Part shown: positions 26,853 to 37,563 of the stretch, one piece after another
How the letters are laid out: every line of letters starts with the position of its first letter
Numbering within the stretch: the stretch's first letter is position 1
Origin: a bacterium
Lineage (GTDB): Bacteria > UBP6 > JAFGXH01
Length of the DNA: 64,000 bases
Reading direction: 5' to 3'
NCBI GenBank assembly: GCA_027064085.1
Contig: JAMOQH010000179.1
Coordinates: 10,017-74,016, forward strand
Notes under the pieces: model-generated
Database searches by the model: none
What the model saw: the letters and a program-made list of their open reading frames with translations, nothing else
What the model was told of the DNA's origin: nothing
Program-made: the position numbers and the translations under genes

Positions 26853-27182
26853 TTGTTAGAATTTATTGATTTGATAGTAAAAGAGGGAGCTACTCCCACA
26901 CCACAAGGTAGTGCATTAGGTATGTTTATACCAATGATTGCTGTTTTTGTTATTTTTTATTTTTTACTTATAAGACCACAAAAAAAGCAACAAAAACAAC
27001 ATAGAGAAATGTTATTGACATTAAAAAAAGGAGATACTGTTATTACTAATAGTGGTATTTTAGGAGATATCTTTACTGTTGAAGAAAAATTCTTCGTGTT
27101 AAATATTGCAGAAAAGACAAAAATAAAAATATTAAAAACTCAAATTGCAACAAAATACTCAGAGGAGAGTAACAATGGATAA
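26853..27182 (+). CDS. yajC: Sec translocon accessory protein YajC
   Basis: The protein is 109 residues. TTG start 26853 with GGAGG five bases upstream. There is a periplasmic N-terminus, one transmembrane helix (about 22-42, FIPMIAVFVIFYFLLIRPQ) and then the conserved cytoplasmic IRPQKKQQKQHREML and LKKGDTVITNSGILGDI segment. YajC associates with SecDF and SecYEG at the inner membrane. It overlaps secD by eight bases, the usual gene order. Confidence 0.96.
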   Translation: MLEFIDLIVKEGATPTPQGSALGMFIPMIAVFVIFYFLLIRPQKKQQKQHREMLLTLKKGDTVITNSGILGDIFTVEEKFFVLNIAEKTKIKILKTQIATKYSEESNNG

Positions 27183-29004
27183 AAATTGGAAATTTAAAGT
27201 AATAATGACTGTATTATTGTCATTATACCTTGTTCTTTACACATTACCTACTTTTATTAGTGTTCCATCTTGGTACAAAACAGTTATAACTAGTAATAAG
27301 TTAAAATTAGGATTGGATTTAAAAGGTGGATTAAGTTTAGTTTATCAAGTAGAAGTTGATGATGCGATAATATCTAAATTGGATATGATTTCTGATGATA
27401 TTAATACTAAATTTGAAAAAAATAAAATAGAACTCAAAGAAATGGCTCACACTATTGAGAATACTCAAGCGGTTACATTTGTTTTAAAAGATGACTCAAA
27501 AGCAAAGGAAGCAAAAGAATTTGCTCTTGCAACAAATTCAGCTCTTGTTTTAAAAGAAAGTAAAGATAATAGATATACTTTTAAATTGGCTAAAAGAGAA
27601 ATTGTTTCTTTAAAAAAAGATGCTGTTAATAAAGCTATTGATACAATAAGAAGAAGAATTAATACTATGGGTATTGGAGAGCAGGAAGTTGTTAGGTTTG
27701 GTGATGAATCAATGTATTCAATTGAAGTTAGGCTTCCTGGTTTAAAAGAAGAGGACTTTAATAAAACTAAAGAAATAATATCTAAAACTGCTCAATTAGA
27801 GTTTAAAGTTGTTGATGATAATGATATTGACAAGAAAACCGGAAAACGAGCTAATATTATGCAGACTTTAGCTGATGCTAATAAAGACAAAATGCCTAAG
27901 GATATCACTTATGTAAAATCATCTTATTTAGTTGAAAAAACTGGAGAGCAAGTTTCTGATTTATATTTTAGAACTCCTGATGTTGTAGAAGCTAATAAAA
28001 AGAAGAGACAAGAGATTTTACATAATCAATTAAAAGAATTAAAAGATTTTGTAAAAACTTTGAATTTACCTTTTACTCATAAGTTTGGTTATTCATTAAG
28101 AACAGTAGGAACCGTTAATTATTATAGAACATACTTACTAAGAAAGAAAACGGTTTTAACTGGTGAGTATATTTCAGAAGTTCAATCTTTAGTTGATTCT
28201 AGAGATAACTCACCTTATGTAGCATTAAACTTTACTACAATAGGAGCTGAGATATTTGCAAAACTTACAGAAGAAAATAAACATAGAAGAATGGCTATTG
28301 TTTTAGATGATTTAGTTGATTCTGCTCCTATTATTCAAGATAAAATTGCTGGAGGTAGGGCAAGTATTACTTTAGGGGCAGGAACTTATCAAGAAAAGGT
28401 TAAAAAAGCAGAGATGTTAAAGGTTTTATTAAAGGCTGGTTCATTACCTGCTGCTTTAACAAAAGGTCAAGAAAGAAGAGTTGGTGCAACTTTAGGAGAA
28501 GCTTCAATCAGAGATGGTGAATTTTCAATGACTCTTGGAGCTATTTTTGTATTGTTATTCATGATGATATATTATAAAAAAGCTGGAATTATTGCAAATA
28601 TTGCTTTAACTTTAAATATTTTCTTTATTCTATCAACAATGATTTTTCTGGGTGCGGCTATGACATTGCCAGGTATTGCAGGTATTGTTTTAACTGTTGG
28701 TATGAGTGTTGATGCCAATGTTATTATATACGAAAGAATACGAGAGGAACTTGATGCGGGGAGGTTACCTATTTCTGCTGTTAAGTATGGATATGAAAAG
28801 GCATTTTCTGCAATTATTGATGCAAATATAACAACAATGATTGCTGCATTTTTATTATATCAATATGGTTCAGGTCCTGTTCAAGGTTTCGCTGTAACAT
28901 TGATTGTAGGTATACTATCTAGTATGTTTACTGCCATTGTTGTTACAAGAATGTTCTTTGATCATGTAACAGTTAATAAAAAAGTTGAAAGCTTAAGTAT
29001 ATAA
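27175..29004 (+). CDS. secD: Protein translocase subunit SecD
   Basis: The protein is 609 residues. Start ATG 27175, preceded by GAGGAG within yajC; the frame is open further upstream, but that extension lies inside yajC. An N-terminal transmembrane helix leads to KLGLDLKGGLSLVYQVEVD (the D1 motif), then a large periplasmic domain with NTIRRRINTMG-type sequence. A C-terminal RND-like bundle of five helices carries VGMSVDANVIIYERIREEL. SecD with SecF uses the proton gradient to help proteins leave the translocon on the periplasmic side. A long insert at about 240-330 is not in short SecD proteins. Confidence 0.96.
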   Translation: MDKNWKFKVIMTVLLSLYLVLYTLPTFISVPSWYKTVITSNKLKLGLDLKGGLSLVYQVEVDDAIISKLDMISDDINTKFEKNKIELKEMAHTIENTQAVTFVLKDDSKAKEAKEFALATNSALVLKESKDNRYTFKLAKREIVSLKKDAVNKAIDTIRRRINTMGIGEQEVVRFGDESMYSIEVRLPGLKEEDFNKTKEIISKTAQLEFKVVDDNDIDKKTGKRANIMQTLADANKDKMPKDITYVKSSYLVEKTGEQVSDLYFRTPDVVEANKKKRQEILHNQLKELKDFVKTLNLPFTHKFGYSLRTVGTVNYYRTYLLRKKTVLTGEYISEVQSLVDSRDNSPYVALNFTTIGAEIFAKLTEENKHRRMAIVLDDLVDSAPIIQDKIAGGRASITLGAGTYQEKVKKAEMLKVLLKAGSLPAALTKGQERRVGATLGEASIRDGEFSMTLGAIFVLLFMMIYYKKAGIIANIALTLNIFFILSTMIFLGAAMTLPGIAGIVLTVGMSVDANVIIYERIREELDAGRLPISAVKYGYEKAFSAIIDANITTMIAAFLLYQYGSGPVQGFAVTLIVGILSSMFTAIVVTRMFFDHVTVNKKVESLSI

Positions 29005-29015
29005 GGAGAGTAATA

Positions 29016-30452
29016 ATGATTAGAATAGTAAAAAAGGATATAAATGTTGATTTTGTATCTAAATATAAGTTGCTCATAAGTGTATCAGCTATTGTTGTTG
29101 CATTAAGTTTAGTATTGGTTGCAATATTTGGGTTAAATTTTGGTATTGACTTTAAGGGTGGTACTAATATCGTTTATGAGTTTGAAAAGACACCAGAAGT
29201 TAAAACTGTTAGAAAAATATTAAAAGATTCTGGCATTAAAGCTGTTGTTAGTTCTGTTGATAAAGAAATTTCTATTCAAATATCTCAAAGTATTTCTTTA
29301 TTTAGTAAAAAACAATTAGATGAAGTAAAAAATTATTTAAACACAGTGTATAAAGGTAAAAATCTAAAATCAATTAAGGACTATCAAAATAGAATAAGAT
29401 TAACTTTTTCAGCTCCTCAAAATGCAGATGAAATTTTGAAAACAGTAAAAGAATATAAAAATAAATTCACTGGAGATAAAAATAAATATAGGGTAAAAGG
29501 TATTAAGCATTTTGGTTCTGACGAAAAATCTAATGCTAAATTAAATACTCATAAATATGATATTTCATTTGAGCCTTTATCAGATTATGTTACCGAAATA
29601 ATAGAAGAAAAAACTAATTCAGGTGTATCAAAAAAAGAAGTAACTAGTTTTAAAAGTGATTTAGATTCTAAATTAAAATCAATAGGAATGATTAAGTCTA
29701 ATATCGCTTCTGATGGAAAAACATTTGTTGTTTCATTTGATAAAGATAAGACTAGTAAAGAAATAGAAAAAGCTTTAAGTCATGATAAGTATTTATTTAC
29801 AATAGAAAGATTAGAATTAGGTGAAAATGCTAAAACTTTTGATTATTCTATTAAGGTTTCAAAAATGAAAGTTGCTTCATTAGAGCAGGTTGGACCTAAA
29901 GTTGGTGCAAAGTTAAAGCAAGATGGTACTTTGGCAATGTTTTATGCATTGATAGCTATTTTTATCTATATTGCATTTAGATTTGATAGTAAGTTTTCAC
30001 CTGGAGCAGTAGTTGCTTTGGTTCATGATGTTTCTATTACATTAGGAATTTTTGCTTTAATGAGAATTGAATTTAACTTACCTGTTGTTGCAGCTCTTTT
30101 AACGTTGATTGGTTACTCCTTGAATGATACTATTGTTATCTTTGATAAAGTAAGAGAAGTAGCGGAGAATAATAAATTAAATAAAAAACATAAGCTTGAA
30201 ACAAAAGAAGTTATTAACAGAGCATTAAATTCTACCATGAGTAGAACATTACTTACATCATTAACAACATTGGGTGTTGTTATATCTATGCTTATTTTTG
30301 GTGGTGCAGGTCTTAGACCATTTGCCATTGCATTATTTATTGGTATCCTTGTAGGTACATATTCTTCATTATTTATTGCTACACCAATCTATCTATACTT
30401 AGAAAAAAAATCTAAAGAGAAATTAACTGAATTAGAAGAAACAGAAGCATAA
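29016..30452 (+). CDS. secF: Protein translocase subunit SecF (long form)
   Basis: The protein is 478 residues, against roughly 300-320 for many SecF proteins. Conserved parts are FGIDFKGGTNIVYEFE near the N-terminus and, in the transmembrane bundle, EQVGPKVGAKLKQDG, VVALVHDVSITLGIFAL and GYSLNDTIVIFDKVRE. The extra length is a periplasmic insert between the first helix and the bundle (about 95-265), rich in Lys/Ser/Asp. GGAGAG precedes the ATG at 29016. Its stop overlaps the recJ start by one base. Confidence 0.95.
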   Translation: MIRIVKKDINVDFVSKYKLLISVSAIVVALSLVLVAIFGLNFGIDFKGGTNIVYEFEKTPEVKTVRKILKDSGIKAVVSSVDKEISIQISQSISLFSKKQLDEVKNYLNTVYKGKNLKSIKDYQNRIRLTFSAPQNADEILKTVKEYKNKFTGDKNKYRVKGIKHFGSDEKSNAKLNTHKYDISFEPLSDYVTEIIEEKTNSGVSKKEVTSFKSDLDSKLKSIGMIKSNIASDGKTFVVSFDKDKTSKEIEKALSHDKYLFTIERLELGENAKTFDYSIKVSKMKVASLEQVGPKVGAKLKQDGTLAMFYALIAIFIYIAFRFDSKFSPGAVVALVHDVSITLGIFALMRIEFNLPVVAALLTLIGYSLNDTIVIFDKVREVAENNKLNKKHKLETKEVINRALNSTMSRTLLTSLTTLGVVISMLIFGGAGLRPFAIALFIGILVGTYSSLFIATPIYLYLEKKSKEKLTELEETEA

Positions 30453-32185
30453 TGTTTAAAAGAACCAAATGGATTCTACCTCAGTATAATACTGAACTAA
30501 TTGAAAACTTAAGTAAAACATTTAATATTTCAAAAATTGTGGCAAAAACCCTTTCTAATAGGGGAATAACTTCCATAGATGAAGCTGATAAGTTCCTAAA
30601 TATAAGCCTAAGTAATTTACATGACCCATATAAACTATTAAATATGAATGAAGCAGTTGATAGAATATTAGATGCTTTTAATAAAAACGAAGTGATTTAT
30701 GGGTTTGGGGATTATGATGTTGATGGTTTAACGTCATTATCTATTTTATATTTATTTTTAAGCAATGTTTATGATAAAAATAAAATATTTTATAAAGTTC
30801 CTAACAGGTATAGTTCTGGATATGGTTTAAATAATGACATAATTAAAGAGATTTATGATAATGGTGGAAACTTAATTATAACCGTTGATTGTGGTGTATC
30901 AAATTATAATGAAATAGCTTATGCAAATTCATTAGGTTTAGATGTAATTGTTGTTGATCATCATCAAGTTCCTACAATACTTCCAGAAGCGGTGTCTATT
31001 TTAAATCCATATTTAGATGGAGATAAGTTTCCGTTTAAAAATATGGCAGCAGTTGGAGTTACATTTAATTTGCTTATTGCACTAAGGAGTAAGCTAAGGG
31101 AGAATGGCTACTTTAAAGAAAAAGAAGAAATTGATTTAAGAAATTATTTAGATATTGTTGCAATTGGAACTGTTGCAGATATTGTTCCATTATTTGATGA
31201 AAATAGAATCTTTGTAAAAAAGGGTTTTGAACAGATGGCCAAAACACAAAATTTAGGTTTAAGAGCTTTAATGGAAGTATCTGGCGTTGAAGCCCCAATT
31301 GATTCAAATAAAATAAGTTTTAAAATTGCTCCAAGAATAAATGCTGCAGGAAGATTAAGTGATGCGACAAAAGTTGTTGATTTGCTTACTACTGATAGTC
31401 CTGAAGAAGCCAAAAGAATAGCTATGGAATTAGATGAGGAGAATAAAAAAAGACAAGAAATTGAAAGAGGCATTTATAATGAAATATTAAATTTGATAGA
31501 TAATAAAAAAAATCAAGATACTGCCATTATTGTTGCAAATGAATCCTGGAATCCTGGAGTTATTGGTATTGTTGCTTCTAAGCTAGTTGATAGATATAAT
31601 AGGCCAACTTTTTTATTTTCAGTAAGAGATGGTATTGGACGGGGGAGTTCTCGTTCTATTAATAATTTTGATTTACATAAAAATTTATCCAAATTTGAAG
31701 AGTTGTTTATTAACTATGGTGGGCATAAGTATGCTGCAGGTTTGTCAATAAAAATGGAATATTTTGAGGAATTTAAAACTAAAATGCAAAGGGAAGCAGA
31801 TATCTTTTTTAAAGATCCCGATAATTTAATACAAGAAATTGTTATTGATGATGTAATTAGTCCTCAAGATGTAACTATTTCAACATATAATGAGTTAAAA
31901 AAGCTTGCACCTTTTGGGCATAAAAATCCAGAACCGATACTAGGAATGAAACACTTATTTGTAGAAGATGCTAAAATAGTAAAAGATAAACATTTAAGAG
32001 CAAACCTTAGTTTAAGTAAAAAATATTTTCAAACAATAGGATTTAACTTATCACATTTAATTAAAGAAACTTCATCTTATGTTGATGTTATTTTTAGTTT
32101 AAATCTAAATGTTTGGAGAGGGTATTCTAAGTTACAATTAAATTTAAAGGATTTAAAAAAAGATGAAAAAGATAATTTTAAGTAA
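30452..32185 (+). CDS. recJ: Single-stranded-DNA exonuclease RecJ
   Basis: The protein is 577 residues, full length. The DHH phosphoesterase core has GFGDYDVDGLTSL (motif I), LIITVDCGVSNYNE, VIVVDHHQVP (DHH) and DIVAIGTVADIVP. The DHHA1 region has GRGSSRSI and YGGHKYAAGLS (GGH motif). A C-terminal OB-like domain includes APFGHKNPEP. RecJ degrades 5' ends of single-stranded DNA in recombination and repair with divalent metal. It is coupled to secF by TAATG. Confidence 0.96.
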   Translation: MFKRTKWILPQYNTELIENLSKTFNISKIVAKTLSNRGITSIDEADKFLNISLSNLHDPYKLLNMNEAVDRILDAFNKNEVIYGFGDYDVDGLTSLSILYLFLSNVYDKNKIFYKVPNRYSSGYGLNNDIIKEIYDNGGNLIITVDCGVSNYNEIAYANSLGLDVIVVDHHQVPTILPEAVSILNPYLDGDKFPFKNMAAVGVTFNLLIALRSKLRENGYFKEKEEIDLRNYLDIVAIGTVADIVPLFDENRIFVKKGFEQMAKTQNLGLRALMEVSGVEAPIDSNKISFKIAPRINAAGRLSDATKVVDLLTTDSPEEAKRIAMELDEENKKRQEIERGIYNEILNLIDNKKNQDTAIIVANESWNPGVIGIVASKLVDRYNRPTFLFSVRDGIGRGSSRSINNFDLHKNLSKFEELFINYGGHKYAAGLSIKMEYFEEFKTKMQREADIFFKDPDNLIQEIVIDDVISPQDVTISTYNELKKLAPFGHKNPEPILGMKHLFVEDAKIVKDKHLRANLSLSKKYFQTIGFNLSHLIKETSSYVDVIFSLNLNVWRGYSKLQLNLKDLKKDEKDNFK

Positions 32186-32939
32186 TATATTATTAGTATT
32201 GTTTTTTATTGGTTGTTCTTCTTCAAGTGTTGAATATACTCCAGCGGTTATATATTTAAAGGCTCCTGAGGCAGTTATTATTAATGGAAATAATAAAACA
32301 TATTTTGAATTTGCGGTATCAGATTTAAATGAACTTGAGGGGACGATTAACTTAATCGTAACAGATTCTTCGGGGAATAAACTTTTAGATAAAAAATTAG
32401 AGAAATTATTATTTTCTACAGATGGAACAGTTATTTCTTTTTATAGTGATAAAATTAATACTTCTGATAAATTAAATTTTAATTTTAAAGTCTGTAATAC
32501 CGAAAACTTATGTAGAGAACAGAGCTTTACTGGTATTGAGATTAATACAGCTAGTCAAAGTGATGAAATTGATATAAAGGGGAAACTTATTTCAGATAAT
32601 GATTCTTATGGTATCTCAATACATTTATCATCTATGATTAACAGTATTGCCTTAGATGATAATGGAAATTTTAGTATTGATAATATAAATAGTGGGAAAT
32701 ATGATTTATATACAAAAGGAAAGGAACTTAAAAATGGATTTTATAGGTACATTTATTTGAAATATATAAATTTTAATAAATCTACAAATATTTTCTTATA
32801 TATTCCTATTGATGAGAATGAAGAATATGATGAGCCATTAGTTAATTGTTCATATTCTTCAGGAAATAAAAATACTATTTATATGGTCTTTTTCATGATA
32901 TTTATGTTTGTAATATTGAGGAAAAACGAAAAAAGATAA
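32163..32939 (+). CDS. Lipoprotein with a C-terminal membrane anchor resembling MYXO-CTERM
   Basis: The protein is 258 residues and overlaps the recJ end by 23 bases. An N-terminal lipobox (LLVLFFIGCSSSS) is followed by beta-rich sequence with Ig/carboxypeptidase-regulatory-like features near 130-200 (GNFSIDNINSGKYDLYTKG). The last about 30 residues are Asn-Cys-Ser, a hydrophobic helix (TIYMVFFMIFMFVIL) and a basic tail (RKNEKR). A cysteine just before a terminal helix plus Arg/Lys tail is the layout of the MYXO-CTERM sorting signal. Having both a lipobox and such a tail is odd. The function is unknown. Confidence 0.75.
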   Translation: MKKIILSNILLVLFFIGCSSSSVEYTPAVIYLKAPEAVIINGNNKTYFEFAVSDLNELEGTINLIVTDSSGNKLLDKKLEKLLFSTDGTVISFYSDKINTSDKLNFNFKVCNTENLCREQSFTGIEINTASQSDEIDIKGKLISDNDSYGISIHLSSMINSIALDDNGNFSIDNINSGKYDLYTKGKELKNGFYRYIYLKYINFNKSTNIFLYIPIDENEEYDEPLVNCSYSSGNKNTIYMVFFMIFMFVILRKNEKR

Positions 32940-32957
32940 AAATTTATGTCTAAACAC

Positions 32958-32985
32958 TTGACAAAACAAAAAAATACAGTATATT
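32958..32985 (+). promoter_or_regulatory. Sigma-70 promoter of dnaG-rpoD
   Basis: TTGACA (32958-32963), 16 bases and TATATT (32980-32985) precede dnaG by about 84 bases. This is the only clear promoter before the macromolecular-synthesis operon. Confidence 0.65.
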
Positions 32986-33068
32986 ATATTAGCTTTTTTT
33001 TGGGAGTATTGTGAGTCTAGGAAAATTTGGTAATTTTGATTTAATCATTAATATTTAAAAGTGAAACA

Positions 33069-34898
33069 TTGAGATATAAAAAAGAATCTATTGAAAATTT
33101 ATTATCCATGCTTAATATTGTAGATATTGTTTCGGATAAATTAGAATTAAAAAAAAGTGGTGCAGGTTTTAAAGGTTTGTGCCCTTTTCATCATGAAAAG
33201 ACATCTTCTTTTGTTGTTAGCCCTAGTAAAAACATATATAAATGTTTTGGTTGTGGAGTTGGAGGGGATCCCTTAAGTTTTATCATGAACTATGAAAAAT
33301 TATCATATATTGAAGCTATTGAATATCTTGCTGATAGGTATCACTATGATCTTGAACGAGAAAATTCTAATAATAAGGAAAGAAATGATGAGTATGGAAT
33401 TTTATATAAAATATTAGAAGAGAGTCGAAAGTTTTTTATAAACCAATTAAACTTAGAGAGAAGTGCTTTAAACTTTTATTTAGAGAAAAGAAACCTTGAC
33501 GATTATTCTGTTAATGAATTTTCTATAGGTTTTGCTCCGGATTCATTTAATGCTCTTTATCATCATCTCAAAAGAATGAATTTTTCAGATGACATGCTGA
33601 TTGAGGCAGGTGTTGTTACTAAAGGGAGAAATAATAAACTTGTTGATAGGTTTATAAATAGATTAATTTTTCCTATTTTTAATGAAAGAGGAAGGCCTAT
33701 TGGTTTTGGAGGAAGGGTATTTAACGATTTGGATGCATCTAAATTTGGAAAATATATCAATTCAAAAGAAAGTAAAGTATATCATAAGTCTGAAGTTTTA
33801 TATGGTTTAAATTGGTCTAAACAAGAAATTAATTTAAAAAAAGAAGTCATTGTTGTTGAAGGATATTTAGATGTGATTGCTCTTTATAAATCGGGAGTTA
33901 AAAACATTGTATCTGCAAGTGGTACTGCATTTACGGATAAACAAGTTAAATTATTAAAAAAATATACTAATAAAATTATTTTATGTTTTGATGGAGATGC
34001 AGCCGGAGAAAAAGCTGCTGAAAGAATGATAGCACCTATAATAAAAAATGATATTAACTGTAATGTTGTTGCTCTTCCGTTGAATGAGGATCCTGATAGT
34101 TATGTAAATAAGTTAGGTAAAGATGTTTTTTTAGATTATATTAAAAATAATGAAGTTGATATTATTGATTTTTTTATAAATATAAATTTAAAAAAAGCTG
34201 TTTCTGAAAATGAAATTCTAAATAATCTTTTAGTGGTACTTTCTCCATTAGATGAAAATACGACAGTTTTTTTTATTTTAAAAAAATTATCTAAAAAATT
34301 TGAAATACCTCTTTCTACAATTACTAAGAGCTTTAGAGATATAAAAAATAAAAAAAACCTTAATAAAGATATAACTATCTCAAATTTATTAGCTCAAAAG
34401 AATAGTGATTCAAGCCGTCTTAGCAAGATAATAAAAGATCTTGAGAGAGAATTGTTGTTGATTTTTTTAGAATATCCTAAGTTTTTAGATATGGAAATAA
34501 TATATTTATTTAAGAACGAAGATACGAAAAAGGTTTTAAATTTATTATTAGAATATAATTACACCAAGGTTTTCATAAGTAAAGAAAACTTTTTAGATAG
34601 CCTTAGCTCTGAATTGTCTTTAAAACAAATTAATTATTTAAAGCTTACTAGACCTAAGTTTTTGGATGCTTTAGATGAAGAACGAATCAAGGATATTCTA
34701 AATGATTATCTTCGAAAACTTGACACTTTAAGAAATAAAAAGTACATAGAAGAAATAAAAAAAGAAATTATTAACATTAATGATTTCTTTGAGGAGTTAG
34801 ATAATGATGAGACTGAAAACCTTAAAAAAATAAAAAAAGCAGATATATCAGAGATAACTCATAAAATTAAACAAATAAAAAGCATTAATTATCTTTAG
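33069..34898 (+). CDS. dnaG: DNA primase DnaG
   Basis: The protein is 609 residues, of usual length. TTG start 33069. A zinc-binding domain ([11 protein letters not shown] ... [11 protein letters not shown]) recognises template, the catalytic core has [19 protein letters not shown] and the TOPRIM motif [17 protein letters not shown] with [13 protein letters not shown], and the C-terminal helical region would bind DnaB. It makes RNA primers at the replication fork. It is followed by rpoD with an eight-base gap, the classic primase/sigma operon; the bacterial rpsU gene that often precedes is absent here. Confidence 0.96.
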   Translation: MRYKKESIENLLSMLNIVDIVSDKLELKKSGAGFKGLCPFHHEKTSSFVVSPSKNIYKCFGCGVGGDPLSFIMNYEKLSYIEAIEYLADRYHYDLERENSNNKERNDEYGILYKILEESRKFFINQLNLERSALNFYLEKRNLDDYSVNEFSIGFAPDSFNALYHHLKRMNFSDDMLIEAGVVTKGRNNKLVDRFINRLIFPIFNERGRPIGFGGRVFNDLDASKFGKYINSKESKVYHKSEVLYGLNWSKQEINLKKEVIVVEGYLDVIALYKSGVKNIVSASGTAFTDKQVKLLKKYTNKIILCFDGDAAGEKAAERMIAPIIKNDINCNVVALPLNEDPDSYVNKLGKDVFLDYIKNNEVDIIDFFININLKKAVSENEILNNLLVVLSPLDENTTVFFILKKLSKKFEIPLSTITKSFRDIKNKKNLNKDITISNLLAQKNSDSSRLSKIIKDLERELLLIFLEYPKFLDMEIIYLFKNEDTKKVLNLLLEYNYTKVFISKENFLDSLSSELSLKQINYLKLTRPKFLDALDEERIKDILNDYLRKLDTLRNKKYIEEIKKEIININDFFEELDNDETENLKKIKKADISEITHKIKQIKSINYL

Positions 34899-34906
34899 GA
34901 GGAGCA

Positions 34907-36610
34907 ATGAACAACCATAAATTTGGTTTTAGAGAAATGAATTTAGCTACTATAAGAAAAAATTCAGAAGTAGCATCAATGCTCATTAAAAAAGAAGATA
35001 TTCTAAAAAGTTTAGAAAAAGATAAGTCATTTGGAAGTGATTTAGACGACTCTAAATATGTAAAAACATCAGATCCTATCAGGCAATATTTAAAGAAAAT
35101 GGGGAATATTGAACTTTTAACAAGAGAGCAAGAAATTATAATTGCTAAAAAAATAGAAGAAGGGGAAATTAATATCATAAGAGCTTTAATGAAAACGGAT
35201 TTTATCATAAAAGAATTAGTAAATATTGTATTAAAACTTAAAAGTGGTAAATTAACAGTTAAGAATGTTTTAATGGATTGTGAAGATGTTGATATTGCTA
35301 ATGTAGACATTGAAAAAAAGAATAAACAAGTTTTTGATTTTGTTGATAAGTTTTTTGATTTATTTAAACAAGTTAAAATAAAGAAACAGTATGTTGAAGA
35401 TGAAAATATAAAAGAGAATACTGTTAAATATAATAATATAAAGAAAGAAGTTAATGGACATTATGAAGAAATGTTAAGATTATTTGTTGAAATGAAATTT
35501 TCTAAAAATACTATAAAAATAATGATATTAAAAATTAAAAACTTAAAACAACATATTGATAATGCTAGAAGAGATATCCTCAATGCAGTAAGTTTAATAG
35601 AGTTTAAGTCAATTCAATATGAAAATGGTATTACAAAGTATGTAAACTTAAATGAAAAAAAAGCAAATATACTTAATAAAGTAACAGAGTACTTATATAT
35701 TTTAAATAATAGAACAGATAATGATAATATTGATATTGATACCTTAGAATTAATGCATAAAACAATTAGGGCTGCTGAATTTATAACTAGTTCTCACATG
35801 ATGTTAAGAAGAATTTATATGAGCTCAAGAATGACTCCGGAGGCGTTGAGTAGGCTTTACAAAGAAGTGGAGAGAAGTGAAGAGATTACACAATCGGCAA
35901 AACAAGAATTGGTTCAGGCAAACTTAAGGTTAGTCGTTTCTATTGCAAAAAGGTATACTAACAGAGGATTACAGTTTTTAGACTTGGTACAGGAAGGAAA
36001 TATAGGTTTAATGAAGGCTGTTGATAAGTTTGAATATAGAAGAGGATTTAAATTTTCAACTTATGCTACTTGGTGGATTAGGCAAGCTATTACAAGAGCT
36101 ATTGCTGATCAAGCAAGAACAATTAGAATACCTGTTCATATGATAGAAACAATAAATAAATTAGCAAGAATTTCAAGAAATTTATTTCAAGAGTTTGGAA
36201 GAGATGCGTCTGCTGACGAAATTGCAGGAAAGATGACTGTTAATGTTGAAAAGGTTAGGAAAGTTTTAAAAATCAGTAAAGAACCGATTTCTTTAGAAAC
36301 ACCAATAAGCGAAGATGATGATAGTCATTTAGGTGATTTCATTGAGGATAAAAAAATTGGTTCTCCTTATGAAACAGTGCTTAGAAATGACCTCGAATCA
36401 AAGATTTCGGAAGTTTTGAGTGAATTATCAGCAAGAGAAGAGCAGGTTTTAAGAATGAGATTTGGAATTGGGGAAAAAACTGATCATACTCTTGAAGAAG
36501 TTGGTAAAAGTTTTGATGTTACAAGAGAAAGAATTAGGCAGATTGAGTTTAAAGCTATTGAAAAGCTTAGACACAAGAAAAGGTCAAAAGTTTTAGTTCC
36601 ATTTTCTTAG
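34907..36610 (+). CDS. rpoD: Primary RNA polymerase sigma factor (sigma-70, RpoD)
   Basis: The protein is 567 residues with GGAGG before ATG 34907. Region 1.2 is [22 protein letters not shown] non-conserved helical insert spans about 100-290. Region 2 has [20 protein letters not shown] and [20 protein letters not shown] (promoter melting and -10 recognition), region 3 has [13 protein letters not shown], and region 4.2 has [19 protein letters not shown] (helix-turn-helix for the -35). The N-terminal region 1.1 is short or divergent. TTGACA/TATAAT-like promoters across the window fit this factor. Confidence 0.97.
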   Translation: MNNHKFGFREMNLATIRKNSEVASMLIKKEDILKSLEKDKSFGSDLDDSKYVKTSDPIRQYLKKMGNIELLTREQEIIIAKKIEEGEINIIRALMKTDFIIKELVNIVLKLKSGKLTVKNVLMDCEDVDIANVDIEKKNKQVFDFVDKFFDLFKQVKIKKQYVEDENIKENTVKYNNIKKEVNGHYEEMLRLFVEMKFSKNTIKIMILKIKNLKQHIDNARRDILNAVSLIEFKSIQYENGITKYVNLNEKKANILNKVTEYLYILNNRTDNDNIDIDTLELMHKTIRAAEFITSSHMMLRRIYMSSRMTPEALSRLYKEVERSEEITQSAKQELVQANLRLVVSIAKRYTNRGLQFLDLVQEGNIGLMKAVDKFEYRRGFKFSTYATWWIRQAITRAIADQARTIRIPVHMIETINKLARISRNLFQEFGRDASADEIAGKMTVNVEKVRKVLKISKEPISLETPISEDDDSHLGDFIEDKKIGSPYETVLRNDLESKISEVLSELSAREEQVLRMRFGIGEKTDHTLEEVGKSFDVTRERIRQIEFKAIEKLRHKKRSKVLVPFS

Positions 36611-36730
36611 GGCTACTACAACCATCTTATATAAATAGCTATTCTAATCTATTTTTATAAGCTGTTTTCCGTAGATTTTTAAGCCTTTTATAGAAAGTCT
36701 TAAAAATAAAAAAGAAATTAATTAAAAAAA

Positions 36731-36759
36731 TTGATAAATATGAAAAACTATTATATAAT
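36731..36759 (+). promoter_or_regulatory. Sigma-70 promoter of the PP2C/GGDEF gene group
   Basis: TTGATA (36731-36736), 17 bases and a perfect TATAAT (36754-36759) lie about 22 bases before ATG 36782 with its GGAGG. Confidence 0.7.
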
Positions 36760-36781
36760 TACCTAATTGCTAGGAGGTATT

Positions 36782-37552
36782 ATGAGAATTATTTCATCAG
36801 CTTTGACTGATGTTGGAAGAAAAAGAGACCACAATGAAGATAATTTCTATTTACATAAAGAGGAAAACCTTTTTTTAGTTGCTGATGGAATGGGTGGGCA
36901 TGCTTCTGGTGAAGTTGCTAGTAAAATTGTAGTGGAGACAATAAGAGATTTTTTTACAAGAACAAGTAAAGATCCTGATGCTACATGGGCATACAAAATG
37001 TATAAAGATAAAAAATACGAAGAAAATAGATTGATAGTGAGTATAGAAGAAGGTAATAAAAGAGTATATGAACACTCCATGAAAGTTTCCAAAGATAAAA
37101 AAAGAGGAATGGGAACTACAATTACTGCTGTTTTATTTGTTGAAGGAGGTGCGTATATTGGTTGGGTAGGGGATAGCCGAATATACCGAATTAGAAATAA
37201 TAAACTAGAACAAGTATCAGAAGACCATTCACTTCTAAATGAAATGATAAAAAAAAATAACATGACAGAAGAAGAAATTGAGAATTTTCCACATAAAAAT
37301 GTTATTTTAAGGGCAATTGGCCTTAAGCCAAGGGTTGAAGTTGATGTTAAATATTATCCTCTTCAAGATGGAGATATTTTTTTATTATGTAGTGATGGAT
37401 TATCTGGCGAGGTAGTTGATGATGAGATTGAAAGAATCATAATTGAGGCTGATGATCTAGATGATGCTAATAAAAAATTAATACAAGAAGCAAATAAAAA
37501 TGGTGGAAAGGATAATATTACTGCTGCATTAGCACAATATTTTGAAAATTAA
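36782..37552 (+). CDS. PP2C-family serine/threonine phosphatase
   Basis: The protein is 256 residues. ATG 36782 has GGAGG upstream. All PP2C metal-site motifs are present: RDHNEDNF, VADGMGGHASGE, GMGTTITAV, GWVGDSRIYRI, SEDHSLL, LRAIGL, LLCSDGLSGEV and GGKDNITAAL. It is a cytosolic Mn/Mg-dependent phosphatase of the PrpC/Stp type, which normally reverses Hanks-type kinase phosphorylation. No such kinase is in the window. It starts the block that continues with the TPR-like protein and two GGDEF genes. Confidence 0.95.
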   Translation: MRIISSALTDVGRKRDHNEDNFYLHKEENLFLVADGMGGHASGEVASKIVVETIRDFFTRTSKDPDATWAYKMYKDKKYEENRLIVSIEEGNKRVYEHSMKVSKDKKRGMGTTITAVLFVEGGAYIGWVGDSRIYRIRNNKLEQVSEDHSLLNEMIKKNNMTEEEIENFPHKNVILRAIGLKPRVEVDVKYYPLQDGDIFLLCSDGLSGEVVDDEIERIIIEADDLDDANKKLIQEANKNGGKDNITAALAQYFEN

Positions 37553-37563
37553 TGGAGATTTAG

